A stretch of 44,600 bases of DNA from Candidatus Abyssobacteria bacterium SURF_5. Its GTDB lineage: Bacteria; Abyssobacteria; SURF-5. Shown here in pieces: positions 1 to 8,587 of this stretch. Position numbers and translations under genes: made by a program. Location of the stretch: positions 1 to 44,600 of the forward strand of contig QZKU01000065.1 of assembly GCA_003598085.1 (NCBI GenBank). The letters are read 5' to 3'. Position 1 is the stretch's first letter; the number at the start of each line of letters is the position of its first letter. The notes under the pieces are model-generated. The model had not been told where the DNA came from, ran no database searches, and was given only the letters and a program-made list of their open reading frames with translations.

Positions 1-469
1 ATCTCCAAAACCACAAAGGAAACCCAACAGAGCCAATAAGAAGGAGCAGTCAGCAAAAATCCGCCCCCAAGGGCCGATTTAGATGCGTAAGCCCTAGTTG
101 ACAAGGCGGTTGAGACCGAGATGATAAATGGATATATACCCGGCGAGGAAGGATTGAAGCCGGTTCCCCAGGCGAAGCATCGGCTTGAGGTGAGGATTGA
201 CAAGGTTTTGACCCTATCGACGGGCCCGCACTCGGACGAATGATGAGAGCCGCAGGTTTCGGATTTGCGGAAAAATCGCCCGTGTTACTTGAAAAAGTTG
301 TGGAAATCTGGGGCTCTTTCTGATAGACTGTTGGCGCAACCCCGGGCCGATAACCCCCGGCAGGACCTTTGGAATCCGCCGAAAGAAAGTCTGTCTGCTA
401 CGTCGGCTCGCGGCATGGACTAAGAATGCAGGTGTTTTGTCTGAGGCTGAGCTTCAAAGGAGAGGACGT
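1..469. other. Intergenic region before the acyl-CoA dehydrogenase gene
   Basis: No recognisable gene lies here. A frame open from 91 to a TGA at 241-243 could encode a 40-residue peptide from ATG 121, but it has no Shine-Dalgarno sequence and matches nothing I know; it may be the remnant of an older gene. A GC-rich inverted repeat around 340-360 (CCGGG...CCCGG) precedes the dehydrogenase gene. No convincing sigma-70 promoter was found; TTGTGG at 298-303 and TGATAG at 321-326 are poor matches. Confidence 0.4.
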
Positions 470-2293
470 ATGGGTAATAACTACTACCGTATCAACAAGC
501 GCGACATCGATTTCATCATGAATGAGCAGCTCCGCGTGGAGCAGCTCTGCGAACTGGAGAAGTACAAGGACTTTGCGGTGGAAGACTTCGACATGATCAT
601 CACCGAAGCGATCAAGTTCGCTCAGGAAGTGCTCGGTCCGATGAATCAGGACGCCGACCGCGACGGCGCGAAGTACGACAAGGGCGTGGTGAAGGCGCCG
701 GAGTATTTCCACAAGGCGTACAAGCTGGCCTGCGAAAACGGCTGGATCGCGATGTCCAACAGTCAGGAATGGGGCGGACAGGGGCTTCCGACCGTGGTCG
801 CCATGAGCGCGGGCGAGATTCTGACGGGCGCCTGCACCAGTTTCATGCTGTATTTCCCCGGCCCTGGCGTTGCGCATATGGTCGAGAACTTCGGCCCGCA
901 GTATCTGCGCGAGTTGTTTTGCGAGAAGCTTTACACCGGCGAGTGGGGCGGCACGATGTGCCTGACCGAGCCGGGCGCCGGAACCGCATTGGGCGATCTG
1001 AGGACGTCGGCGAAGAAGGACGGCGACACCTATCTTATTTCCGGCACGAAGTGCTTTATCACCTCGGGCGACCACGACCTGACGCCGAATATCATTCACG
1101 GCGTTTTGGCGCGCGTCGAGGGCGGCCCGGCGGGAACGAAGGGCATCACTCAGTTTATCGTGCCGAAGTACTGGGTGAACAAGGACGGCTCGGTCGGCGA
1201 TTTCAACAATGTCACCTGCGCCGGCATCGAGAAGAAGATGGGCATCAAGGCATCGGCCACCTGCGTTCTGAATTTCGGCGAGAGCGGTCCCTGCCGCGGC
1301 TATCTGCTCGGTGACGCCGAGAACCAGGGCATGAAGCAGATGTTCCAGATGATGAACGAGGCCCGCATCACGACCGGACTGCAAGGGATCGCGCTCGCGG
1401 CGGCCGCATATGAGAATGCGGTGCAGTACACCCAGGAGCGCATCCAGGGCGTGCACGTGTCCCAGATGAGGGACCCGAACGCGCCGCGCGTTCCGATCAT
1501 CAAACACTCCGACGTGCGCCGGATGCTCCTGTTCCAAAAAGGTTTTATCGAGGGAATGCGCGCATTCGCGTACCGGCTGGCGATGTTCGAAGACCTCGCG
1601 CACGCGCATCCGGACGCAGAAAAGAAATCCTATTATCAAGGTTTCGTGGACCTGATGACCCCGATCATCAAGGCCTACTGTTCCGACATGGGATTCGAGT
1701 CGGCGTCCATGGCGATGCAGTGCTACGGCGGCTACGGCTACTGCCAGGAATATCCGGTCGAGCAATACTGCCGCGACTCGCGCATCGCGATGATCTTCGA
1801 GGGAACCAACTTCGTTCAGTCGGCGGACCTGATCGGCCGCAAGCTGAACATCGGCGGCGGCATCCTGATGCAGAACTACATGGCATATCTCGACGAGTTC
1901 ATCGGCGGGCTGAAGGGCGACGGCGAAGTCGGCAAGATGGCCGAGCAGCTTGACGCCGCAAAGAACACCCTGCTGGAGACAACGATGAAGATCGGCGGGA
2001 TCGCGATGGAAGGCGACCTCGATTACGTCATGTCGGTGTCGACCCGGTACCTGCACATGTTCGGCGAGATCGTGATCGCGCGCGAACTGATCGAGCAGGC
2101 AGCCATTGCAGCCGAGAAGATCAAGAGCGTCGCGTCCGACAGCCAGGATTACGCCTTCTACTCCGGGAAAATCCACTCGGCAAAGTTCTTCGTCAATAAC
2201 GTTTTGCCGGGCGTCGAAATGAAGGCAAAGGTGATTGCAAACGGCGACCGGAGCTGCATCGAGATTCCGGATGCCGGTTTCTCGCTTGCGTAA
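470..2293 (+). CDS. Acyl-CoA dehydrogenase, C-terminally extended (about 600 aa) type
   Basis: FAD-dependent enzyme that introduces the 2,3-trans double bond into an acyl-CoA, the first step of beta-oxidation or of aromatic/branched acid degradation, passing electrons to electron-transfer flavoprotein. The start at ATG 470 is chosen because AAAGGAGAGG lies just upstream; the frame is open from TTG 437 but without a ribosome-binding site. The 607-residue protein begins with the YRINKRDIDF-type N-terminus common in this long subfamily. It has the flavin-binding stretch CLTEPGAGTALGDL and the GGYGYCQEYPVEQYCRDSRI block followed by IFEGTN, whose Glu444 matches the catalytic base of the family. 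About 130 residues follow the usual end and form an extra helical domain. Monocistronic, closed by a terminator. Chain-length specificity cannot be read from the sequence. Confidence 0.93.
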   Translation: MGNNYYRINKRDIDFIMNEQLRVEQLCELEKYKDFAVEDFDMIITEAIKFAQEVLGPMNQDADRDGAKYDKGVVKAPEYFHKAYKLACENGWIAMSNSQEWGGQGLPTVVAMSAGEILTGACTSFMLYFPGPGVAHMVENFGPQYLRELFCEKLYTGEWGGTMCLTEPGAGTALGDLRTSAKKDGDTYLISGTKCFITSGDHDLTPNIIHGVLARVEGGPAGTKGITQFIVPKYWVNKDGSVGDFNNVTCAGIEKKMGIKASATCVLNFGESGPCRGYLLGDAENQGMKQMFQMMNEARITTGLQGIALAAAAYENAVQYTQERIQGVHVSQMRDPNAPRVPIIKHSDVRRMLLFQKGFIEGMRAFAYRLAMFEDLAHAHPDAEKKSYYQGFVDLMTPIIKAYCSDMGFESASMAMQCYGGYGYCQEYPVEQYCRDSRIAMIFEGTNFVQSADLIGRKLNIGGGILMQNYMAYLDEFIGGLKGDGEVGKMAEQLDAAKNTLLETTMKIGGIAMEGDLDYVMSVSTRYLHMFGEIVIARELIEQAAIAAEKIKSVASDSQDYAFYSGKIHSAKFFVNNVLPGVEMKAKVIANGDRSCIEIPDAGFSLA

Positions 2294-2336
2294 CAAATGG
2301 GGCTGATACGGATCGCCTGATTTCGGGAGAGAGAAC

Positions 2337-2383
2337 GGCCGGCCGTCGAAGTCAAGGAGGCTTCGGCGGCCGGCTTAATTTTT
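2337..2383 (+). terminator. Rho-independent terminator after the acyl-CoA dehydrogenase gene
   Basis: A 14-bp GC-rich stem with one G-T wobble (2338-2351 with 2361-2374) around a 9-nt loop is followed by TTAATTTTT. It lies 44 bp after the stop codon and faces the plus strand. Confidence 0.85.
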
Positions 2384-2396
2384 GTGGCGTTTTAGG

Positions 2397-3260
2397 TCAG
2401 AAGGGCTCGATGTGAATCTGCACGTCGGTTACGCCCGGGATTTGCTGTTTGAGGCTGCGCTCGAGCCGGTGCGCCAGGGCGTGGGCTTCGCCGACTTCCA
2501 TTTTCTGGTTCACCACAATGTGAAGGTCGATGTTGATATCATCTTTCCGGCCGCGCGTCCGGATTTTGTGGCATTTTTCAATGCCCTCGATTTTGGCGCA
2601 GACCTCTTCGACGCGCGTCTTGTCCAGAACCATACGATCGACCAACACCATGGAACTGCGCCGGAGGATCATGAAGCCGGCATGGCCGATGGCGAAGGCG
2701 ATGCCGATTGCGACCACGATGTCCCAGCGCGGGTACCCCATGTGCGCGAGCACGAGCGTTCCGATGACCGATATTGAGACGAAGATGTCGCTTCTCGTTT
2801 GGGCCGAGTCGGCTATCAGCACGTCACTCGAAAGCTCCTCTCCCCGGCGGCTTTCGTAGCGGGTTACGAAGATATTGACGATAATGGTGATAATCATGAC
2901 GCCGAAACTGGCCGGCGAGACCTCGATCGGCTGCGGATTGAACATTCGACGAAAGGCTAACTCGATCACTTCGAAGCAGGTAATGAAAAGGAGGATCGAT
3001 ATCGCGATTGCCGTGAAGGTCTCATATTTCTTGTGACCGTAGGGGTGCACCTCATCGCGTTCCTTTGCGGCGACGGTAAGGCCGACAAGACCGATGACAT
3101 TCGAGGCCCCGTCAAGAAGCGAATGGAAGCCGTCGGCGATCATGCTGAGTGAGTTGATTAAATAGCCGACCGCCATCTTTGCAAGCGCGACCGACCAATT
3201 CAAGAGCAGAACCAGCAGCAGCACCCTGCGCGCGCGAGCGAAGTTATCAAGTCTTGCCAA
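2397..3260 (-). CDS. Cation diffusion facilitator (CDF) metal transporter
   Basis: Inner-membrane divalent metal/proton antiporter that exports metals such as zinc, iron or manganese. The 287 residues show the family plan: about six membrane segments (residues 12-200) and a cytoplasmic C-terminal domain (about 205-287) with the HLERS-like ferredoxin fold and a final QIHIEPF strand. The TM2 signature is H46-S-L-L-D50, preceded by D43; the TM5 signature is Q154-T-R-S-D158, where most relatives have His at the first position. The metal quartet would be H/D/Q/D, so the transported ion may be unusual. TTG start at 3260 chosen because AGGAGG lies 11 nt upstream and no in-frame ATG is nearby. It is on the same strand as the ABC exporter operon, about 100 bp downstream, and may be read through from it. 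Confidence 0.9.
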   Translation of the reverse strand: MARLDNFARARRVLLLVLLLNWSVALAKMAVGYLINSLSMIADGFHSLLDGASNVIGLVGLTVAAKERDEVHPYGHKKYETFTAIAISILLFITCFEVIELAFRRMFNPQPIEVSPASFGVMIITIIVNIFVTRYESRRGEELSSDVLIADSAQTRSDIFVSISVIGTLVLAHMGYPRWDIVVAIGIAFAIGHAGFMILRRSSMVLVDRMVLDKTRVEEVCAKIEGIEKCHKIRTRGRKDDINIDLHIVVNQKMEVGEAHALAHRLERSLKQQIPGVTDVQIHIEPF

Positions 3261-3364
3261 GCCGCGTCCATCCTCCTTCTTCTTCCGATGTCAAGTTTAT
3301 CAGTCGACTGGTCCATCTGCAAAATGGAACGAGCAAACATCCTGCGGTGGCGCCCGTCCCAAAT

Positions 3365-4522
3365 TCACATGATTCGCTTGCGGAACCTCAGAATGCACAT
3401 GGCTATCATGAACAAGCCGAAGATAACGAGAGGATATATCTGTGGCCAAAGGATTCCGGCGCCGACTCCCTTAAGAACGATGCCTCGAATGATAATCAGG
3501 AAATAGCGTACCGGCATCAGGTACGTCAGGTACTGGATCCATACGGGCATATTCGCGATCGGAAAAATGAATCCGGACAGCAGGATCATCGGCATGATAA
3601 AAAAGAAGGTTACAATCATCGCTTGCTGTTGGGTTCTGCAGAACGTCGACACGAGCAGTCCCAGACTCAATGTCGAGAGCAGGAACAGACCGGACAGCGC
3701 GAAAAGGAGCGGGATGCTGCCGCGAATCGGGATGTCGAACCAGAAGACCGCGGCAAGCAGAATGATGGTGACGTCAAGCACTCCAATGAAGACGAAGGGA
3801 ATCAGCTTCCCGAGGATCAGATTTACGGAGCGCACGGGGGTGACGATCAACTGCTCCATCGTGCCGATCTCCTTTTCGCGCACCATGCTCATCGACGTCA
3901 TGATCGACGTCATGATGAGCAGAATCAACGCGATGACCCCCGGCACCATGAAGTTCCGGCTCTGCAGGCTGGGGTTGTAACGGACTCGGATGCGATCATC
4001 CACAAGGAGGACTCCTTCAGCCGTGTGTTCGGCGGCATGAAGAAGGCGCGCATCTCCCACGATGCGCAACCAGGTATACAAGCTGTCCAGCGCATGCCGC
4101 TGAGAAATTCCGGCAGCATAGTTGGCAGCCAGCGTCGCTTCATTTGAATTGGTTCCATCGATGAACATCTGGACCTTCGCCGTTCGACCGCGATGCAGAT
4201 CGCGGGCGAAATCGGGAGGAATAACGATGGCCGCAGTGACTTTGCCGGCATCCAGAGCGGAACGAACGTCGTCATACGCATCGACATAAAGAGTCGCTTT
4301 GAAGTACCGCGAATTGAAGAAGCGCCTGAGGTATTCACGCGATTCCGCGGACCGGTCAAGGTCATAGACGGCGGTGGGAATGTTTTCGATGTCGAATGTG
4401 GCCGCGTACCCATAAATGATCAACTGCAAGGTCGGCGCTATCAGGATCAATGGGAACATCCGCCTGTCGCGCAGCAACTGGAGCAGTTCCTTGAGGGTGA
4501 TGTTGAGGATTTCCCTCAGCAT
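3365..4522 (-). CDS. ABC-2 type transporter permease (second permease of the exporter)
   Basis: Membrane subunit of an ABC exporter, related to YbhR/YbhS and daunorubicin-type permeases. The 385-residue protein starts LREILNITLKELLQLLRDRR, a typical cytoplasmic N-terminus. One membrane helix follows at about 25-45, then a large periplasmic loop, then five membrane segments in the C-terminal half with the family motif REKEIGTMEQLIVTPV. ATG 4522 is chosen: GGAGGAG stands upstream and the ATG shares a base with the TAA of the preceding gene (TAATG), implying translational coupling. Reading the frame further upstream (to 4909) only runs antisense-like through the neighbour. Last gene of the tetR-hlyD-ATPase-permease-permease unit. 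Substrate unknown; drugs or hydrophobic compounds are usual for this family. Confidence 0.92.
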   Translation of the reverse strand: MLREILNITLKELLQLLRDRRMFPLILIAPTLQLIIYGYAATFDIENIPTAVYDLDRSAESREYLRRFFNSRYFKATLYVDAYDDVRSALDAGKVTAAIVIPPDFARDLHRGRTAKVQMFIDGTNSNEATLAANYAAGISQRHALDSLYTWLRIVGDARLLHAAEHTAEGVLLVDDRIRVRYNPSLQSRNFMVPGVIALILLIMTSIMTSMSMVREKEIGTMEQLIVTPVRSVNLILGKLIPFVFIGVLDVTIILLAAVFWFDIPIRGSIPLLFALSGLFLLSTLSLGLLVSTFCRTQQQAMIVTFFFIMPMILLSGFIFPIANMPVWIQYLTYLMPVRYFLIIIRGIVLKGVGAGILWPQIYPLVIFGLFMIAMCILRFRKRIM

Positions 4523-5655
4523 TATAATCTCCTCCGGGAGACTCGTCTCGACGACAGAACGAGCATTGCCGCCGAGAAAGCTGCAAGGCTCAGTATGTGC
4601 GGAAGGAGAGACTCGGCGCCCACGCCTTTCATGATGATCCCCCTGAGAATCACGATGAAATAGCGCACGGGAACGATATAGGTGACCAGCCGTATTCCCC
4701 AGGGCATGCTTTCGATCGGGAAAATGAAACCGGATAACAGAAACGACGGGAGCGCCGTCGTAAGCATGCAGATGGTCCATGCCACCTGCTGGCTGGATGC
4801 GATTGTCGAGATGAGGATCCCCAGTCCGAGCGCGCTGAGAAGGAAGAGCGCCGACAGCCAGAACAACAGCGTTATGCTGCCGCGGAACGGCACATGAAAG
4901 AATTCCCATGAGACAAAGAGCAGAACAAACATGTTGGCCATCGCTACCACGAAATACGGCGCGATCTTGCCAAGCACCAGGGCCACCCTCGGAAGCGGCG
5001 CGACCATCAGCATCTCAATGGTCCCGCGCTCCTTCTCCCTGACAATGGACATTGCCGTCAAAACCGTTGTTGTGACCATCATCACCATCGCGACCAAGCC
5101 CGGCACGAAGAAGTTCTCACTGATCAGCTCCGGGTTGTACCAGATGCGGGTTTCAAGATCGACCGGCAGAGCAGGGTCCTGAGCGAGTGCCCCGCTCCGC
5201 TGAAATGTTTCGAGGAAAACGCGCGTCGAAAACTGCTGGATAATGAGGTTGATGTAACTGAGCGCGATAGCGGTCGTATTATTGTCGGAGCCGTCGATCA
5301 GGATGCCGATCGGGGCCGGCTGCGCTTTTTTGATGTTTTCTTCGAAGCCGGGTGGAATTTTCAGCGTAACCCGTATTTTGCCACTGTCCAGAAGATGCGC
5401 AATCCGCCGATCATTCTCGCTATACTCCGTAATGGTAAAATAGCCGCTCTCGGTAAAGTTGCGGATCAATTCGCGTGAGACGGGAGTTCGATCGAGGTCC
5501 CAGACAACCAGGTTAATATTATTCAGATCGAGCGAGATGGCGATCCCGAACAGGATCAGCATCACGCCCGGCATGATGAACATGATCATGAGCGAGACGG
5601 GATCTCTCAGCACCTGGATGACTTCTTTTTCTATGAGCGCGAACAGGCGCAGCAT
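4522..5655 (-). CDS. ABC-2 type transporter permease (first permease of the exporter)
   Basis: Paralogue of the permease encoded immediately downstream, probably forming a heterodimeric membrane channel with it. The 377-residue product begins LRLFALIEKEVIQVLRDP, has a membrane helix at about 20-42, a periplasmic domain of roughly 130 residues, and five C-terminal helices. The cytoplasmic motif REKERGTIEMLMVAPL occupies the same place as in its partner. The start is ATG 5655, preceded by GGAG at 7 nt; the frame continues upstream into the ATPase gene but without support. It lies 19 bp after the ATPase stop codon and overlaps the next start by one base. Gene order matches the CecR-YbhGFSR arrangement known from E. 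coli. Confidence 0.92.
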   Translation of the reverse strand: MLRLFALIEKEVIQVLRDPVSLMIMFIMPGVMLILFGIAISLDLNNINLVVWDLDRTPVSRELIRNFTESGYFTITEYSENDRRIAHLLDSGKIRVTLKIPPGFEENIKKAQPAPIGILIDGSDNNTTAIALSYINLIIQQFSTRVFLETFQRSGALAQDPALPVDLETRIWYNPELISENFFVPGLVAMVMMVTTTVLTAMSIVREKERGTIEMLMVAPLPRVALVLGKIAPYFVVAMANMFVLLFVSWEFFHVPFRGSITLLFWLSALFLLSALGLGILISTIASSQQVAWTICMLTTALPSFLLSGFIFPIESMPWGIRLVTYIVPVRYFIVILRGIIMKGVGAESLLPHILSLAAFSAAMLVLSSRRVSRRRL

Positions 5656-5674
5656 GACAAGGCTCCGGAAAGTT

Positions 5675-6616
5675 TCAGTTTTTTCTGGAAAGGGAAACGA
5701 AGACGTCTTCGATGGAAGCCGGTATCGGCCCAAGCTCGTAGACGTCTATATCGGCCTGCTGCATCAAGCGTCGAATGATCGAGATTCCGGATTCTCGCTC
5801 CTTGACAACGACATGAATTTCCTCGCCGTAGATGTTGCTGTCGGTGACTTCGCCCGACCTGAGCAGCGTCTCGAACGCTTTCTGGATGTCGGAGCAGCGA
5901 AGTTTGAGAATCTCCTCGGTCATGACCCGCGTTTTCACGTTGAGCGGAGAATCGCAGGCAACAAGGCGCCCGCGCCAAATGAAACCGATCTTGTTACAGC
6001 GCTCGGCTTCCTCCATGTAGTGGGTGGTGACGAAAAGCGTTATCCCCTTGTTCTGCGAGAGGTCATACAGGATGTCCCACAGGGTGCGCCGCGATACGGG
6101 ATCAATGCCGGCGGTAGGCTCGTCGAGGAACAGTATTTGCGGCTCGTGGACGACGGCGCACGCGAGGGCAAGACGCTGTTTCCAGCCGCCGGATAATTTG
6201 GCGCTCAAGTGCTTGCGATACTCGCTAAAACCCATTGTCTCGATTACCGCGTCCCGCCGGAGCCTCGCTTGTTTCCAGTCTTGAAGATAAAGGCGGGAGT
6301 AAAAAGCAAGGTTCTCCTCGACGGTGAGGTCATTGTACAACCCGAAGCTCTGAGACATGTATCCAATGATGCGCTTGATTTGTTCGGGCTGCCGCACGAT
6401 GTCGAAACCGCCGACGGTAGCCGTCCCCGCCGTCGGCCTCAGGATTCCGCATAACATCCGGATGGTGGTGCTTTTGCCCGCTCCGTTTGGCCCCAGAAAA
6501 CCGAAAACCTCTCCCCGAGCGATCTGCAAATCGAGGTTATCGACAGCGGTGACCGGACCGAATCTGCGCGTGAGGCCACTGGTCTCTATTGCGTTACCAT
6601 TCGGTTTCTGAACCAT
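5675..6616 (-). CDS. ABC transporter ATP-binding protein (drug-exporter type)
   Basis: Cytoplasmic ATPase that powers the two ABC-2 permeases encoded next to it. It has Walker A GPNGAGKST, the signature LSGGWKQRLALA, Walker B ILFLDEPTAGIDP and the switch histidine in VTTHYMEEAERC, followed by about 90 residues of the C-terminal domain usual in DrrA/YbhF-like subunits. It carries one nucleotide-binding domain, unlike E. coli YbhF which carries two, so a homodimer is expected. ATG 6616 is preferred because AAGGGTGAG lies about 8 nt upstream; GTG 6625, three codons earlier, has its purine tract too close. The gene begins just after the HlyD-like gene ends. Identification is secure, substrate is not. 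Confidence 0.94.
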   Translation of the reverse strand: MVQKPNGNAIETSGLTRRFGPVTAVDNLDLQIARGEVFGFLGPNGAGKSTTIRMLCGILRPTAGTATVGGFDIVRQPEQIKRIIGYMSQSFGLYNDLTVEENLAFYSRLYLQDWKQARLRRDAVIETMGFSEYRKHLSAKLSGGWKQRLALACAVVHEPQILFLDEPTAGIDPVSRRTLWDILYDLSQNKGITLFVTTHYMEEAERCNKIGFIWRGRLVACDSPLNVKTRVMTEEILKLRCSDIQKAFETLLRSGEVTDSNIYGEEIHVVVKERESGISIIRRLMQQADIDVYELGPIPASIEDVFVSLSRKN

Positions 6617-6630
6617 CGGGCTCACCCTTG

Positions 6631-7674
6631 CTAAAGCTGTCTTTGCGTCTGCGAGCCTGGGGAAAGCGAGTCAAGCTCTATATCGCCATACATGCCGGGC
6701 TTGAGCAGTCCTCCCGCATTATCTATTCCAACTTTGACCGCGAAAACCAGCTTTACCCGGTCTTCCCGTGTCTGAATGTTTTTGGGGGTGAACTCAGCTT
6801 CATCCGCGATATAGGTGATATGACCGGTAAAAGGACGCGCGGGGAAGGCATCCACTCGCACAACCGCTTGTTGTCCGACCTTCAGTTTCCCGATATCGAC
6901 CTCGTCGATGTATATCTTGACCCACATGTCATCAAGATCGGCAACGGTAACAATGGGCACGCCTGGAGACATAACCTCACCCTGTTCGGCGTTCTTAACG
7001 AGGACGACGCCGCTCAGCGGTGCAGTGATCCGCGCTTTCTCGAGGCGGACCTCCGAGAGCCGAAGCGCAGCCTCAGCCTGCTCAACCTCGGCCCGGGCGG
7101 CATCAATGCGATCGGGCCGCGAGCCGGCCTCGAGCAATTTCAGTTCCTCGACGGCCACGGCATACTGCCCCCGCGAAACGTCGCGGTTGGCAACGGCGGA
7201 ATCAAGTTGATGCTGCGAGGCTACCCCTTCCTTGTGAAGGTCTCTGGCACGGCGCCATTCAGCCTCGTCGAGAGCCATTTTCGCTTTCGCGAGTTCGACC
7301 CGGGCGCGCGCCTGGCTCAGTTCCTGAGTGCGTGCACCGGCTTCCAAATCTCGAAGCGCCGAGCGGGCAGATTCAAGCAGTCCCCGAGCGCGAAGGACCT
7401 CGGCTTCCAGCAGGCTCGTATCCAGTTGCGCGATCAAAGCACCGCGCTTGACATGGTCTCCTTCCTTGACGGCCAGCTCGAGTATTCTTCCGCCGATCTC
7501 AGCCGCAATATCGACCTCGGTGGCCTCTATCGTGCCGGTTGCAACGATCAAATGCCTCAGATTATTCCTGTTCGTCACAAAATCCATCCGCAGTCCAATG
7601 AATCCCAATACAAGAAAAAACGCCAGAATAACTGCGATTTTCAGAATCGGCCGCTTCTTAGTTTTATCGCTCAT
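6631..7674 (-). CDS. HlyD-family membrane fusion (periplasmic adaptor) protein
   Basis: Periplasmic adaptor that links an inner-membrane ABC exporter to an outer-membrane channel, which implies a Gram-negative envelope. The 347-residue protein has an N-terminal signal anchor (about residues 9-28, KIAVILAFFLVLGFIGL), a biotinyl-lipoyl half domain with GGRILELAVKEGDHVKRGALIA, a long alpha-helical hairpin of about 100 residues rich in Ala, Glu and Arg, the second lipoyl half (ITAPLSGVVLVKNAEQGEVM) and a beta-barrel domain. Start ATG 7674 lies inside the end of tetR (11-bp overlap), with GGGAAAAG upstream. The closest general counterpart is YbhG. No outer-membrane factor gene occurs in the window. 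Confidence 0.92.
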   Translation of the reverse strand: MSDKTKKRPILKIAVILAFFLVLGFIGLRMDFVTNRNNLRHLIVATGTIEATEVDIAAEIGGRILELAVKEGDHVKRGALIAQLDTSLLEAEVLRARGLLESARSALRDLEAGARTQELSQARARVELAKAKMALDEAEWRRARDLHKEGVASQHQLDSAVANRDVSRGQYAVAVEELKLLEAGSRPDRIDAARAEVEQAEAALRLSEVRLEKARITAPLSGVVLVKNAEQGEVMSPGVPIVTVADLDDMWVKIYIDEVDIGKLKVGQQAVVRVDAFPARPFTGHITYIADEAEFTPKNIQTREDRVKLVFAVKVGIDNAGGLLKPGMYGDIELDSLSPGSQTQRQL

Positions 7675-8305
7675 GCTCTTGTTCTTTTCCCTGCTGCCGG
7701 ACCTGCAGCAGTCCCTCGAGGTAGATCTGTTTGATCTCATCTACGGCTTGTTCCGGGGAAAACGTTCCGGGATCAAAATAGCGCCGCAACAGCGTCAACT
7801 GCATTCCTCCGAGAAGAAAGGAAGCCGCGATTTGAGGATCGACTTTCTTGATCCGGCCGAGCTCGATTCCTTCGGAGATGACTCCTGCAATCAGCGAGGC
7901 GTACGGGGCAACCGCGACATGAAGAATTCGCGCCATCTGTACTTTTGCTCCGGGCCTTTTTCCATAAATGATCTGGAAGATATTACCCTCTTTCGTGAAG
8001 AAATGGAAATGGAAAGAGATTAGGCGGTCGAGCTTCTGCAGGCCCGGCGGCTCATTCGAGAGGGCATCGACCAATGCGGACAGATACGACCCGGCGAAAC
8101 AGGTCACGGTATGGATAAGCAGGTCGTCCTTCGTGCGGAAGTAGTTATAAATCGACCCCTCGGCTACGCCCGCTTTCCTGGCGATTTCCGCCGTCGTCGC
8201 CTGGTCGAATCCCTTTTCGGCGGCGATGGCAAGCGTAGCATCGACGATTTTCTGCTTGGTTTCCGATGCCGATGCGGCCTTATTTTTTGAGCTGGCTGTT
8301 CGCAT
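7664..8305 (-). CDS. TetR/AcrR-family transcriptional regulator of the exporter operon
   Basis: Likely repressor of its own operon. The N-terminal helix-turn-helix is clear (KIVDATLAIAAEKG ... TTAEIARKAGVAEGSIYNYF), followed by an all-helical ligand-binding domain of about 150 residues. I place the start at ATG 8305. The longer reading from ATG 8347 would begin at or before the predicted transcription start and its first codons coincide with a palindromic operator, although the ATG at 8305 has no good Shine-Dalgarno either. The gene overlaps the HlyD-like gene by 11 bp, giving the order regulator, adaptor, ATPase and two permeases, as in E. coli CecR-YbhGFSR. The inducing ligand is unknown. 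Confidence 0.9.
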   Translation of the reverse strand: MRTASSKNKAASASETKQKIVDATLAIAAEKGFDQATTAEIARKAGVAEGSIYNYFRTKDDLLIHTVTCFAGSYLSALVDALSNEPPGLQKLDRLISFHFHFFTKEGNIFQIIYGKRPGAKVQMARILHVAVAPYASLIAGVISEGIELGRIKKVDPQIAASFLLGGMQLTLLRRYFDPGTFSPEQAVDEIKQIYLEGLLQVRQQGKEQEHER

Positions 8306-8328
8306 GGGTCGTGTCGTCGGGGCCCGCG

Positions 8329-8346
8329 TGAGTGAGTGCTCACTCA
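8329..8346. promoter_or_regulatory. Palindromic operator, probable TetR-family binding site
   Basis: TGAGTGAG and CTCACTCA form a perfect 8-bp inverted repeat with a 2-bp spacer. It lies just after the -10 box of the tetR promoter, over the predicted transcription start. This is the typical size and position for autoregulation by a TetR-family protein; the assignment to the adjacent regulator is inference. Confidence 0.75.
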
Positions 8347-8350
8347 TTAA

Positions 8351-8379
8351 ATCTTACCACTGAAGCGGCTCTCTGTCAA
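8351..8379 (-). promoter_or_regulatory. Sigma-70 promoter of the tetR-exporter operon
   Basis: Reading the minus strand, TTGACA (8374-8379) is followed after 17 bp by TAAGAT (8351-8356). Transcription would start near 8344, inside the palindromic operator. Confidence 0.7.
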
Positions 8380-8505
8380 ATCGTATCTCTGATATCTCCG
8401 GCCGCCAGAGCTAGACACGCCTGCTTCTTCGATCACTGGGCGCAATTCGACTGAGCGATCGTTCGGGCGTTTCCCTTTAACCGCATTTTTTCGGTGCGGG
8501 AGGAG

Positions 8506-8534
8506 TTGAAAAACTCTGGCATTTTTATTATAAT
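8506..8534 (+). promoter_or_regulatory. Sigma-70 promoter of the fmdB-like gene (and perhaps the arg genes)
   Basis: TTGAAA at 8506-8511, a 17-bp spacer and a perfect TATAAT at 8529-8534. Transcription would start near 8541, about 47 nt before the zinc-ribbon gene. Confidence 0.75.
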
Positions 8535-8587
8535 TATCTTTTCCTCAATATGTGTGGAACGCGTATCTTTATGGAGGCTGTTGAGAA

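Noticed and set aside
398-2296. A 632-codon open frame on the minus strand opposite the acyl-CoA dehydrogenase
   Set aside because: It mirrors the codon structure of the real gene, has no domain-like features, and the plus-strand protein has clear family motifs and a ribosome-binding site.
3179-4147. A 322-codon plus-strand frame opposite the ABC-2 permease
   Set aside because: Highly charged, repetitive His/Asp/Gln/Glu composition, as expected opposite hydrophobic membrane segments.
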